Shown here: one piece after another, positions 1 to 7,769 of the stretch
Layout of the letters: every line of letters starts with the position of its first letter
Numbering within the stretch: position 1 is the first letter of the stretch
NCBI GenBank assembly: GCA_045545735.1
Contig: JAZQBM010000001.1
Coordinates: forward strand, 1 to 64,000
DNA: 64,000 bases
Origin: Fimenecus sp045545735
Lineage (GTDB): Bacteria; Bacillota; Clostridia; Oscillospirales; Acutalibacteraceae
Direction: 5' to 3'
The notes under the pieces: generated by a model
Told to the model about the DNA's origin: nothing
Databases searched by the model: none
Seen by the model: only the letters and a program-made list of their open reading frames with translations
Translations under genes and position numbers: made by a program

Positions 1-104
1 CAGCCACCCGCTGACGGCGGCGGTCCCCTCTGTCACCCCTTACACAGGGGAGGCTGGGGGAAGTACCAATTTGCGACCCTCGTCAGAGGGAGGCAAAATT
101 TAGT
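1..104. repeat. GC-rich dispersed-repeat fragment (probable)
   Basis: This stretch is much richer in G and C than its surroundings and has no open frame. On the minus strand it reads as short blocks such as CCTCCCTCTGACGAGGG and CTCCCCTGTGTAAGGGG. Such blocks resemble the GC-rich intergenic repeats found scattered through many Ruminococcaceae genomes. Only one copy is present here, so calling it a repeat is inference from the style of the sequence. Confidence 0.45.
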
Positions 105-121
105 TTTTCGACAGACTGAAA

Positions 122-140
122 CGGACTGCTGTGCAGTCCG
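122..140 (-). terminator. Hairpin downstream of the beta-helix gene
   Basis: CGGACTGC and GCAGTCCG form a perfect 8-bp stem with a 3-nt TGT loop. It lies 12 nt beyond the stop codon of the minus-strand gene ending at 152. The tract after the stem on the minus strand is only mildly T-rich, so termination efficiency is uncertain. Confidence 0.4.
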
Positions 141-151
141 CCTGTGTAAAT

Positions 152-823
152 TCACTGTTCTTCTCTTCTTAAAACAACCTCTTTTTGAGATTTTACAATG
201 CAGTTTGCAGGGTAAACCCCTCTGAGTGAGGTTAATGGATAAACCGATGTGTTTTTGCCGATAACGGTGCCCGGGTTAATAACGCATCCGCAACCCACAT
301 CTGCTCCGTCGGCTAAAATTCCGCCGATTTTGCGAAGTCCGGTTTCAAAATCCTCGTCACCTCTTATAACAACCGCCTTACCGTCGGATTTAAGGTTGGA
401 ACAGATAGTGCCGGCTCCGGTATGAGCCTTGTTTCCCAAGACAGAGTCACCAACATAATTGTAATGAGGGGTTTGCACCTTATCAAGTAAAATGCAGTTT
501 TTATATTCCGAAGAATTGCCCATAACACATCCGCTGCCGGTGATAACGTTTCCTCTGATGTAGGCACCCGGGCGGAGTTCAGTGTCGTGCCCTATAATTG
601 CAGGGGCTTCAATGGTAACTGTATCGGCTATTTTAACATTTCTGCCGACTAAAACACCCTCTTTAAGTTCTGTGAAACCCTCAATCCCCGTTTCCAAAAG
701 GGAGGCTATTAAATCCTTAATTTTAGGGAGCATTTCCCAAGGATATTCCGAAGTTTCAAATAACTCCTTAAGGTAAGGCACCTGACAGTCATATAAATCT
801 TTGGTTTTTACCGATTTATTCAC
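152..823 (-). CDS. Left-handed beta-helix sugar-nucleotide protein (GlmU C-terminal-like)
   Basis: The 223-residue product has a short helical N-terminus (about 1-55) followed by hexapeptide-repeat sequence typical of a left-handed beta-helix (about 58-200), for example VKIADTVTIEAPAIIGHDTELRPGAYI. Firmicute homologues are usually labelled UDP-N-acetylglucosamine pyrophosphorylase-like. There is no GlmU-type N-terminal uridylyltransferase domain, so acyl transfer or sugar-nucleotide binding is more likely than uridylyl transfer. The start is GTG, preceded by AAGAGGT, and overlaps the stop of the upstream phosphoglucosamine mutase gene by 8 nt (GTGAATAA). That indicates translational coupling and a shared role in amino-sugar or cell-wall precursor metabolism. 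The exact substrate is unknown. Confidence 0.75.
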   Translation of the reverse strand: MNKSVKTKDLYDCQVPYLKELFETSEYPWEMLPKIKDLIASLLETGIEGFTELKEGVLVGRNVKIADTVTIEAPAIIGHDTELRPGAYIRGNVITGSGCVMGNSSEYKNCILLDKVQTPHYNYVGDSVLGNKAHTGAGTICSNLKSDGKAVVIRGDEDFETGLRKIGGILADGADVGCGCVINPGTVIGKNTSVYPLTSLRGVYPANCIVKSQKEVVLRREEQ

Positions 824-2438
824 TTAAATGACCTCTTTCTCTGATAACCTTTGCAATAATTTCTGCATATTCCTCGCAAAGCGGAAGGGTTTCAGCCTCA
901 ATCATAATGCGGATAACAGGCTCGGTTCCGCTTTCACGGAGCAATGCTCTGCCCTTTCCGTTAATAAGTTCATTAACCTTTTCCTCAGCGGCTAAAACTT
1001 CGGGGTCGTTCATAACAGCCGCTTTTTCCTTAACCCTGAGATTTACAAGGTGCTGGGGATAAAGCATTAAGCCTTCGCTTAACTGTGCTAAGGTGGATTT
1101 ACTGTCGCACATCTCCTCTGCCAGCATAATGGCGGTTAAGATACCGTCACCTGTGGTGGCATATTTTTTCAAAATAATGTGACCCGACTGTTCACCGCCC
1201 AGGCTGAAATCGTTGTTTTGCATTGATTCGTAAACAAAGCGGTCGCCAACCTTTGTTTGGTCGCACTCAATCCCTAACTTTTTAAGGGAAGCGAAAAATC
1301 CACTGTTGGACATAACCGTTGCAACAACGGTATCCTTGTTAAGCATACCTTTTCTCTTTAAGCGTTTGCCTAAAATATAAAGCATAGCGTCGCCGTCAAT
1401 CACATTTCCGTTTTCATCCACGGCAATACAACGGTCGGCATCACCGTCAAAAGCGAAACCTGCATCAAGGTGCTGTTCTTTTACAAGGGCACAAAGTTTT
1501 TCGATATGTGTTGAGCCGTAGCCGTTGTTAACATTAAGTCCGTCGGGTTGATTGCCGATAACAACCGTTTGTGCACCCAAAGCGTCAAAAACGGATTTTG
1601 CAATCATCCAAGAGGCGCCGTTTGCACAGTCAAGACCGATACGCAGTCTCTTATAGGAATTTGAGGCAAGAGAAATAAGATAACCTATATATCTGTTTCT
1701 GCCTGCGGAGTAATCTATAATTTGACCGATACGCTCCCTGTGAGCCAAGGGCAAATCGTCACCCTGAACACCTAAAGAAGCAAGATTTCCGTCAATATAA
1801 GCCTCGATTAAAGCAGTGGTCTCATCGTCAAGTTTTTCGCCGTATTTGTTGATAACCTTTATTCCGTTGTCATAAAAAGGATTGTGACTTGCAGTAATCA
1901 TAATTCCACAGTCAAACTCATCCTGACGGGTGACATAAGAAACGCTGGGGGTGGTGGTAACGTGAAGCATATAAGCGTCGGCACCCGAAGCGGTAATACC
2001 TGCCACAATGGAGTATTCCAGCATATAACTTGAACGGCGTGTGTCCTTGCCGATAACAATTCTCGGGCGGTAGCCTGCGGTTTGGTTGTTTGACAGTGAC
2101 GAGGCAAAATACCAACCTAAAAATCTACCCACTTTATAGGCTTGCATAGAGGTAAGATTAAGGTTTGCCTCACCTCTGAAACCGTCGGTGCCGAAATACT
2201 TATTTTTAACAGGTGCTCCTGCCGGCGCACGGTTAATTGTGATTTTATCGTAAAGCAATTCGTCACAGGAAATATTGAAAAGTTCGCAAATCTGCAAAAT
2301 TTTATCAATCTGGGGCTGGGCTTGGTCCATTTCCCATTTAGATACCGACTGGCGGGAAACCGAAAGTTTATCTGCCAAGGCTTCCTGAGAAATATTTGCT
2401 GAATTTCTTAGATGAGTAATTTTTTCACCGATAGTCAT
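816..2438 (-). CDS. glmM: Phosphoglucosamine mutase with N-terminal XRE helix-turn-helix domain
   Basis: The 540-residue product has two parts. Residues 1-65 are an XRE/Cro-type helix-turn-helix (ISQEALADKLSVSRQSVSKW). Residues 80-540 are an alpha-D-phosphohexomutase, which would interconvert glucosamine-6-phosphate and glucosamine-1-phosphate for UDP-GlcNAc synthesis. Catalytic Ser184 lies in TASHNP, the magnesium loop DGDADR is at 331-336, the sugar loop GEQSGH at 415-420 is the GlmM form, and the phosphate-binding RESGTEP is at 501-507. An ordinary GlmM begins near YFGTDGFRG, here residue 81, so about 78 residues are extra. AGGAGG lies 5 nt before the ATG at 2438, and no start codon is seen at the domain junction, so the fusion appears genuine. 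The HTH may let the enzyme regulate transcription, but that is inference. Confidence 0.85.
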   Translation of the reverse strand: MTIGEKITHLRNSANISQEALADKLSVSRQSVSKWEMDQAQPQIDKILQICELFNISCDELLYDKITINRAPAGAPVKNKYFGTDGFRGEANLNLTSMQAYKVGRFLGWYFASSLSNNQTAGYRPRIVIGKDTRRSSYMLEYSIVAGITASGADAYMLHVTTTPSVSYVTRQDEFDCGIMITASHNPFYDNGIKVINKYGEKLDDETTALIEAYIDGNLASLGVQGDDLPLAHRERIGQIIDYSAGRNRYIGYLISLASNSYKRLRIGLDCANGASWMIAKSVFDALGAQTVVIGNQPDGLNVNNGYGSTHIEKLCALVKEQHLDAGFAFDGDADRCIAVDENGNVIDGDAMLYILGKRLKRKGMLNKDTVVATVMSNSGFFASLKKLGIECDQTKVGDRFVYESMQNNDFSLGGEQSGHIILKKYATTGDGILTAIMLAEEMCDSKSTLAQLSEGLMLYPQHLVNLRVKEKAAVMNDPEVLAAEEKVNELINGKGRALLRESGTEPVIRIMIEAETLPLCEEYAEIIAKVIRERGHLSE

Positions 2439-2482
2439 AATAGCCTCCTGAAGAATTTATTGTAACAGAATATTACATTTTA

Positions 2483-2511
2483 ATAATACAACATTAAACT
2501 TATATTAGCAA
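2483..2511 (-). promoter_or_regulatory. SigA-type promoter of the XRE-glmM operon
   Basis: On the minus strand TTGCTA and TATTAT are separated by 17 nt, about 45 nt before the ATG. The -35 matches four of six consensus positions. Confidence 0.5.
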
Positions 2512-2530
2512 GCAACAAAACATTGAATTT

Positions 2531-2553
2531 TTTCGCAACCTTAAGTTGCGAAA
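2531..2553. promoter_or_regulatory. Palindrome upstream of the XRE-glmM promoter (candidate operator)
   Basis: TTTCGCAAC and GTTGCGAAA form perfect 9-bp arms around a 5-nt spacer (CTTAA). The element sits about 20 nt upstream of the -35 box and has no T-tract on either strand, so it does not look like a terminator. A dimeric HTH protein, possibly the product of the adjacent fused gene, could bind it. Confidence 0.4.
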
Positions 2554-2690
2554 ATTGGCGAGTATATGTTTTTGCGTTTACATAAATTGGGATGAATTTC
2601 AAAAATGTGTAAATTTTGATTTACAAGCATTTATAATAAAATATGTAAAATCGGAGAAAATATTTTTTAAGAAATAAATGCATTTTTTTC

Positions 2691-2718
2691 TTGACAAACC
2701 CCACAAATATGTTATAAT
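2691..2718 (+). promoter_or_regulatory. Promoter of the tRNA-His gene
   Basis: A perfect TTGACA and a perfect TATAAT are separated by 16 nt. The -10 box ends 14 nt before the tRNA. Confidence 0.85.
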
Positions 2719-2732
2719 GGTTTTTGCACTAT

Positions 2733-2810
2733 GGTGGATGTAGCTTAGTTGGTTAAAGCGCCAGTTTGTGGCACTGGAGACCATCGGTTCGAATCCGATT
2801 ATCCACCCCA
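2733..2810 (+). tRNA. tRNA-His (GTG anticodon)
   Basis: The acceptor stem GTGGATG pairs with TATCCAC. The anticodon stem CCAGT/ACTGG encloses a loop with GTG at 2768-2770. The T arm contains GGTTCGAATCC. The extra G at position -1 (2733) opposite discriminator C (2807), specific to tRNA-His, is encoded, and CCA is encoded at 2808-2810. Confidence 0.97.
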
Positions 2811-2820
2811 CTAATTCAAG

Positions 2821-2847
2821 ACTCCGCCAAAACTTCGGCGGAGTTTT
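2821..2847 (+). terminator. Rho-independent terminator after tRNA-His
   Basis: ACTCCGCC and GGCGGAGT form an 8-bp stem with an 8-nt loop, followed by TTTT. Confidence 0.8.
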
Positions 2848-2871
2848 GAGCATAAAATCACAATTAAATAT

Positions 2872-2946
2872 TGGGGTGTCGTCAAGCGGTAAGACACAGC
2901 ACTTTGACTGCTGCATTCGTAGGTTCGAATCCTGCCACCCCAGCCA
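2872..2946 (+). tRNA. tRNA-Gln (TTG anticodon)
   Basis: The acceptor stem TGGGGTG pairs with CACCCCA. The anticodon arm CAGCA/TGCTG has loop CTTTGAC, giving TTG. The T arm has GGTTCGAATCC. The discriminator is G2943 and CCA is encoded. No separate promoter fits between the preceding terminator and this gene, so it probably depends on read-through from the tRNA-His promoter. Confidence 0.97.
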
Positions 2947-2986
2947 AAAGAACAGTTTTAACCTTTAGGGTGGAACTGTTCTTTTC
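2947..2986 (+). terminator. Terminator after tRNA-Gln
   Basis: AAAAGAACAGTT and AACTGTTCTTTT form a 12-bp stem ending in a T-run. Confidence 0.85.
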
Positions 2987-3017
2987 ATTTGGTAGTAAAG
3001 GATTCGAACAATCCCTA

Positions 3018-3046
3018 TTGCATAAATCCTTGATTTTTGATATTAT
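3018..3046 (+). promoter_or_regulatory. Weak promoter candidate for the ZIP transporter gene
   Basis: TTGCAT and TATTAT are separated by 17 nt upstream of the AGGAG-preceded ATG at 3067. The -35 match is poor. Confidence 0.35.
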
Positions 3047-3066
3047 AAATAACAGGAGATGGTTTT

Positions 3067-3828
3067 ATGCAACTCGTTATTATAACTGCATTAGGTGTAG
3101 GTATGGCTACTGTTTTTGGTAGTTTTATCGGTTTTGCACTTAAGAAAATTCCACATAAATTCAATGACATAGTGTTAAGTTTTGCGGCAGGTATTATGCT
3201 TGCGGCGGCAGTACTGGGACTTGTTATTCCTGCTATGGAATCAGGCGAGGGGGTAAGTAATCTTCTAGTTGTAATCGCGGGTATAATTTGCGGTGCTGTA
3301 TTTTTGAGTTTAATGGACAAAGTCGTACCTCATATGCATCATATAACTGGTGTTGATTCTGAATCCCACGGCGAAAGCACGAAACACTTAAATCGTGTAA
3401 TGCTTTTTGTAATGGCAATTGCAATCCATAATCTTCCTGAGGGTATTGCGGCAGGTGTAAGTTTCGGTACAGGCAATATTTCTGATGCTCTCACCGTTGC
3501 AGGCGGTATAGCACTCCAGAATATTCCTGAAGGTATGGTTATCGTTTCACCAATGCTCAATGCAGGTGTTAGAAAACCGCGAGCATTCATAATCGCTCTC
3601 TGCACAGGACTTGTTGAAGTAATCGGTACAATGATTGGCTATTTCGTAGTAACTGTATCCGTTGCAATTCTGCCATTTGCCTTGGCTTTTGCAGGTGGCA
3701 CAATGCTTTATGTTATAAGCGATGAAATGATACCCGAAACCCATTCGCATGGCTATGAAAAAGGTGCAACATATTCACTTTTGATTGGTTTTTGCGTAAT
3801 GCTTGCAATGGACTTTTTATTAGGATAA
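3067..3828 (+). CDS. ZIP-family metal (zinc) transporter
   Basis: The 253-residue integral membrane protein has about eight hydrophobic segments. It carries the two ZIP metal-site motifs: HNLPEG in the fourth predicted segment (about 121-126) and QNIPEG in the fifth (about 155-160). Between segments 3 and 4 a loop rich in His and acidic residues (PHMHHITGVDSESHGES) may bind metal. The length and motifs fit the ZupT/GufA branch, which imports zinc and other divalent metals across the cytoplasmic membrane. AGGAG lies 8 nt before the ATG. The gene is monocistronic, between a tRNA terminator and the hairpin before sigK. Metal specificity cannot be read from sequence. Confidence 0.88.
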   Translation: MQLVIITALGVGMATVFGSFIGFALKKIPHKFNDIVLSFAAGIMLAAAVLGLVIPAMESGEGVSNLLVVIAGIICGAVFLSLMDKVVPHMHHITGVDSESHGESTKHLNRVMLFVMAIAIHNLPEGIAAGVSFGTGNISDALTVAGGIALQNIPEGMVIVSPMLNAGVRKPRAFIIALCTGLVEVIGTMIGYFVVTVSVAILPFALAFAGGTMLYVISDEMIPETHSHGYEKGATYSLLIGFCVMLAMDFLLG

Positions 3829-3858
3829 ATTTGATATGGACTTGCACCGAAAATCAAA

Positions 3859-3889
3859 CCTCTGCATATAATTTGCAGAGGTGTTTTTT
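3859..3889 (+). terminator. Terminator-like hairpin carrying the sigK Shine-Dalgarno
   Basis: CCTCTGCA and TGCAGAGG form a perfect 8-bp stem, followed by TGTTTTTT and then the sigK ATG at 3890. The 3-prime arm contains AGAGGTG, the only ribosome binding site for sigK. The hairpin could therefore end the zinc-transporter transcript and hide the sigK ribosome binding site in read-through RNA. Confidence 0.7.
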
Positions 3890-4591
3890 ATGTTACTTTC
3901 ATTATTACAAAGTCTTTCAACAAATATTCTGTATTTTATGCTTCATCTGTCCTCAACTAATTCGTTTCCCAAGCCCTTAAGTGCAAAAGAAGAGGAAGAA
4001 GAACTTATAAAATTCCATCGCGACGGCGATATTAATGCAAGAAATAAACTTGTTAATCACAATATGCGACTTGTAGCCCACATTATTAAAAAATATTATT
4101 CAAATTACTCCGACCAGGAGGACATTATTTCAATAGGCACAATAGGACTTATCAAAGCTATAAATACCTTTGATTACACTAAAGGTACACGCCTTGCAAC
4201 GTATGCTTCAAGATGTATTGAAAATGAAATATTTATGCACTTCCGTAGTCTTAAAAAGAATGCAAATGAGATTTCAATGAACGAGCCAATTGATACCGAT
4301 AGTGAGGGGAATCCCTTGACATTCACCGATATTATATACGACGATGAAAACGTTTTTGACGATGTTGACTTGAAAATGAAAACTGAAAAACTGTATTCTT
4401 ATATAGGAGATTTAAAAGACGAGCGAAAGAAAAAAATACTTATAATGAGATATGGTTTATACGACACAAAACCATATACACAACGGGAAATCGCAAAAGA
4501 GTTAGGCATCTCACGGTCTTATGTGTCCCGTATTGAAACAAAAGCAATTGAAGAACTCAGCGAATTATTTGAAGTAGAAGAAAAAGAATAG
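3890..4591 (+). CDS. sigK: Sporulation sigma factor SigK
   Basis: The 233-residue sigma-70 protein directs late mother-cell transcription during sporulation. A hydrophobic pro-sequence (about 1-20, MLLSLLQSLSTNILYFM) precedes SFPKPLSAKEEEE, where mature SigK-type proteins begin. Region 2 includes DIISIGTIGLIKAINTF and region 4 includes an HTH (REIAKELGISRSYVSRIE). It is called SigK rather than SigE because a second factor at 15471 sits beside SpoIIGA, the SigE arrangement. The gene is unsplit, with no skin-type insertion. A GTG 9 nt upstream is in frame but lies inside the hairpin arm, so the ATG with AGAGGTG in front is preferred. A SpoIVFB-like processing protease is encoded at 40020. Confidence 0.88.
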   Translation: MLLSLLQSLSTNILYFMLHLSSTNSFPKPLSAKEEEEELIKFHRDGDINARNKLVNHNMRLVAHIIKKYYSNYSDQEDIISIGTIGLIKAINTFDYTKGTRLATYASRCIENEIFMHFRSLKKNANEISMNEPIDTDSEGNPLTFTDIIYDDENVFDDVDLKMKTEKLYSYIGDLKDERKKKILIMRYGLYDTKPYTQREIAKELGISRSYVSRIETKAIEELSELFEVEEKE

Positions 4592-4597
4592 TGTAAC

Positions 4598-4626
4598 ATC
4601 CTCGCTGTTGCGGGGATTTTCTTTTA
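4598..4626 (+). terminator. Terminator after sigK
   Basis: ATCCTCGC and GCGGGGAT form an 8-bp stem with one G-T pair and loop TGTT, followed by TTTTCTTTT. Confidence 0.75.
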
Positions 4627-4634
4627 CCTAAATA

Positions 4635-4663
4635 TTGAAAAAATACACCATATTTGATATAAT
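4635..4663 (+). promoter_or_regulatory. Promoter of the large glycosidase-like gene
   Basis: TTGAAA and a perfect TATAAT are separated by 17 nt, about 30 nt before the ATG at 4694. Confidence 0.75.
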
Positions 4664-4693
4664 TAACTTATATTTTTACACGAGGTATTCACT

Positions 4694-7381
4694 ATGAGCA
4701 AAGTTGTAGAAAAGATGTATAATTTATTAGGTAAATGGGGTCCATATTCCAAAAAATATAGTGGTATTTCAAGAATTGTTGACCACAATACAGAGGGCGG
4801 AGTCCGTTTTGATTGTGTTGTAAGTCCTGCCATTGAAAATGCAGACTCACGCGTGCCAAATGTAACTGTTCCAACAGGCGTTCACCCTTGGGAAGCAAAG
4901 GCAGATTACTCATTCTATTCATATCGTTATGACCTTGAATGGAAAGACAAGGTTTATGCAGATGTGTCCTTTACAAAACTTGATAGTGACAGCATACTTG
5001 TCCGTACAGAATTTGTAAATAATACTGATATTATGCAAATCTGTCTTCTCAATCTTTTCTCTGCTATCGAATACCCCAACGTGTATGCAACAACTCCTGT
5101 GTTACCTGAAAAGTGCATTTTCATCAAGGCTCTTGATTATAAGTCTTATGATTATAACACCCCTCGTCCTTGGGACAAGCAGGTTATTGACGCTATGAAA
5201 AAAGGTGAGTTCTTTGATGATGGTTTTACAGAGCACAAAGGACTTGGTGACCGTGATTGTAACCGTTATATCTTGCCAAAAGTAAAAAGACTTGGTGAAG
5301 AATCTGGGGACAGAATAACATATGAAATTGAAAATATTGAAATATTTTCAAAGCCCATACTTCACATTCGTTATCGCACAACCGACAATAAAGATAGTGT
5401 GTGGATGTTAAACGATAAAAAAGTCACATTCACATCAGCAATTGATTTTAATATTTTGACTATTCCATTCAACGCTGAAAATATCGAGTTGCTATCTTGT
5501 GGTACAGGCGGAATTGAATTCGACTTCCTTGCAGTTACAGAAGCAGGAGAAATAGTTTCAGTTGAAACCCAAAAGCACAATTTCTACCCTGAAATTGAAA
5601 CTGTTGATGATAATGGTAAACTTGTTTCTTATAAATACGACGGAGTTGACGGCAAGTTTTATGTGAAAACTTTCAACAATTCAACCCGTTGTCGTGATTT
5701 CAATACAGGTTGTCTTGAAGATAGCCCAACTGCCCGTGTTTCACAGCCTGACGAGAGTTTTCAGAATATGCTTGAAACATTTTCAGGCTCATTTTCAGAA
5801 AAACATAGTGATGAGGGATTTTATCATAACACAGTAGTTCACACTCTTTACGTTGAGCCACGCACAACTCATATTGAATATGCAGTTTTGTCTTTCGGCG
5901 AAACAGAATACAAAACAACTGAAGAATATGAAAAAATCTATGAAAAAGCATATAATTCACTTGAAAAATTTGACTTGAATTTAGCGGGTAAAACCTACGA
6001 ATTCTCAAACAAAATTCTTCGTGCAACTGTGTTCCAAAATACTGTGTACCCACTTTACAGACACGGTGAATATGTAGTGCATCATACACCGGGTAAACGT
6101 TGGGATTCATTCTATACTTGGGATTCAGGCTTTATTGGTCTTGATATGCTTGAATTTGCACCGAGTATTGCTGATTATATTCTTGAAACATATTTAAGTG
6201 ATAATGACGACTGGGCATTCTTACTTCACGGTTCTCCTGTGCCGGTTCATATTTATCAGTATCTTGAAATGCTTAAAAAGGCAAATGATAAAACAGAGTT
6301 ACTTAAATATTATGACAGAGTAAAAATGTTCTATGATTTCCTTGCGGGTAAAATAAATGGCTCAACTACAACAAAATTTAATAGTGGATTAACCACTACA
6401 TTTGACTATTTCTATAATTGTAGCGGTATGGATGACTTGCCACCACAAAAGGCTATGTATGCTGAACAAAAACAGAAATTTATGACACCCGTAATTTCTT
6501 CTTGTGAAGTTATCCGTTGTGCTAAAATTCTTTATATGGCTGCCGATTTATTGGGTTATGAAGACCATAAATCAACATACCTTGAAGACATTGAACGAGT
6601 TACAAATGCACTTCAAAAATACTCTTGGGATGAAGATTGCGGTTATTTCTCATACGTAATTCACGATGAAAACGGCAATCCGAAAGAACAATACAGAAAT
6701 GCACAGGGCGAAAATCTTAATAAAACTATGGATGGTATTTACCCGATTATTGCAGGTGCGGTAACAGAAAGTCAGAAATCAAGAATTTTAGGTCATCTTA
6801 AAAGTGATGATGAAATGTTCAGCCCCGTAGGTATCAGTGCCGTTGACAAAACTGCATCATATTACATTACAAACGGTTATTGGAACGGTAATGTGTGGCT
6901 TTCACATCAATGGTTTGTATGGAAAACTATGCTTGATTTAGGTGAAACCGATTTTGCATTCAGAATTGCAAAAACTGCCCTTGATGCGTGGAAACGTGAG
7001 GTTGAATATTCATATTACACCTTTGAAATGTTCAATATTACATCAGGCAGGGGAGGTTGGTTCCATAACTTTGGCGGACTTTCTACACCAATTAATATCT
7101 GGACTAACGCTTATTTCAAACCCGGTACATTCTCATCAGGCCTTGACACAATGGTTATGGAAAATAACTTTAATGACGATAAAACTGATTTTAACTGCAC
7201 TCTCAAATACTATGGCAATAATGATAAATATTCAGTAATCGCTGTTATGCGTGACGAATTTGATTATTCTGTAACAGTAAACGGTAAAAAAGCCGATTTC
7301 TCACTTCGCGACAAGGGAATTGTTGAAATTACCCTTGACGGAAATGAAAAATCAGCCGAAATACAAATTATAAAGATTTAA
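4694..7381 (+). CDS. (alpha/alpha)6-barrel glycoside hydrolase-like protein
   Basis: The 895-residue protein has no signal peptide and is predicted cytoplasmic. The N-terminal 420 residues look beta-rich. From about residue 440 it resembles trehalase/GH63-type (alpha/alpha)6 barrels: RWDSFYTWDSGFIGLDML near 470, NGYWNGNVWLSHQW near 735 and GGWFHNFGGLSTPI near 788. A short beta domain ends the protein. It probably hydrolyses an oligosaccharide imported into the cell. I cannot assign a GH family or catalytic acids with confidence, and an MGH1-like or rhamnosidase-like fold is possible. It has its own promoter and a ribosome binding site (CGAGGT). It ends convergently with the BofC-like gene, their stop codons overlapping by 4 nt. 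Confidence 0.7.
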   Translation: MSKVVEKMYNLLGKWGPYSKKYSGISRIVDHNTEGGVRFDCVVSPAIENADSRVPNVTVPTGVHPWEAKADYSFYSYRYDLEWKDKVYADVSFTKLDSDSILVRTEFVNNTDIMQICLLNLFSAIEYPNVYATTPVLPEKCIFIKALDYKSYDYNTPRPWDKQVIDAMKKGEFFDDGFTEHKGLGDRDCNRYILPKVKRLGEESGDRITYEIENIEIFSKPILHIRYRTTDNKDSVWMLNDKKVTFTSAIDFNILTIPFNAENIELLSCGTGGIEFDFLAVTEAGEIVSVETQKHNFYPEIETVDDNGKLVSYKYDGVDGKFYVKTFNNSTRCRDFNTGCLEDSPTARVSQPDESFQNMLETFSGSFSEKHSDEGFYHNTVVHTLYVEPRTTHIEYAVLSFGETEYKTTEEYEKIYEKAYNSLEKFDLNLAGKTYEFSNKILRATVFQNTVYPLYRHGEYVVHHTPGKRWDSFYTWDSGFIGLDMLEFAPSIADYILETYLSDNDDWAFLLHGSPVPVHIYQYLEMLKKANDKTELLKYYDRVKMFYDFLAGKINGSTTTKFNSGLTTTFDYFYNCSGMDDLPPQKAMYAEQKQKFMTPVISSCEVIRCAKILYMAADLLGYEDHKSTYLEDIERVTNALQKYSWDEDCGYFSYVIHDENGNPKEQYRNAQGENLNKTMDGIYPIIAGAVTESQKSRILGHLKSDDEMFSPVGISAVDKTASYYITNGYWNGNVWLSHQWFVWKTMLDLGETDFAFRIAKTALDAWKREVEYSYYTFEMFNITSGRGGWFHNFGGLSTPINIWTNAYFKPGTFSSGLDTMVMENNFNDDKTDFNCTLKYYGNNDKYSVIAVMRDEFDYSVTVNGKKADFSLRDKGIVEITLDGNEKSAEIQIIKI

Positions 7382-7692
7382 CTTGTGTAATCTTCAATTA
7401 TTCTTTGCAGTTCTTCCGGAGTTTCTATGCGTATTCCTTCTTCTAATAATGTTCTGTCGTGTTGCGGTAGTGTAGAAACATATACATCGTAAATATCAAT
7501 AGGTACATTTTCTCCGTTTTTAAAAACTGCAATTTTACCTTTGTATTCAGACATTGTGTAGTAATCATTTATCAGATATGGATTTTCTAATACTTTTTCA
7601 TCTAAATCCTTGTCAAGCGTCATAAAAAGTACGCCTAAAACCGTAATTGTGATTACTGCAAATACAACAATCCAAAAAACTTTATTTCTCAA
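7378..7692 (-). CDS. Small membrane-anchored BofC C-terminal-domain-like protein
   Basis: The 104-residue protein has one N-terminal membrane segment (about 5-25) and an extracytoplasmic domain. The pattern YTMSEYKGKIAVFKNGENV, then DVYVSTLPQHDR, then ELQRIIEDY matches small clostridial proteins carrying the C-terminal domain of BofC. In Bacillus, BofC is a forespore protein that restrains SpoIVB in the SigK checkpoint. The assignment is by pattern. The full N-terminal BofC domain is absent, so the same role is only inferred. The start is TTG or ATG-like near 7692 with a weak upstream AGGACG. Confidence 0.6.
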   Translation of the reverse strand: MRNKVFWIVVFAVITITVLGVLFMTLDKDLDEKVLENPYLINDYYTMSEYKGKIAVFKNGENVPIDIYDVYVSTLPQHDRTLLEEGIRIETPEELQRIIEDYTS

Positions 7693-7769
7693 ATTAATTC
7701 ACGTCCTTTTGTTGTATTTTTAGCAAAATATTACAAATTATTAATTTTTATTAAAATATAAAAAAAGAC

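Noticed and set aside
1..151. CRISPR array or mobile-element end
   Set aside because: No repeated units with spacers, no transposase and no terminal repeats are visible.
2599..2916. Minus-strand open frame of 105 codons across the tRNA genes
   Set aside because: It is antisense to two clear tRNAs and has no RBS or recognisable domain.
3881..3889. In-frame GTG upstream of the sigK ATG
   Set aside because: It lies in the hairpin arm that carries the Shine-Dalgarno, and no other RBS is upstream. ATG 3890 is well spaced.
5700..6110. Minus-strand 136-codon frame inside the large glycosidase gene
   Set aside because: Shadow of the coding strand with no motif or start signal.
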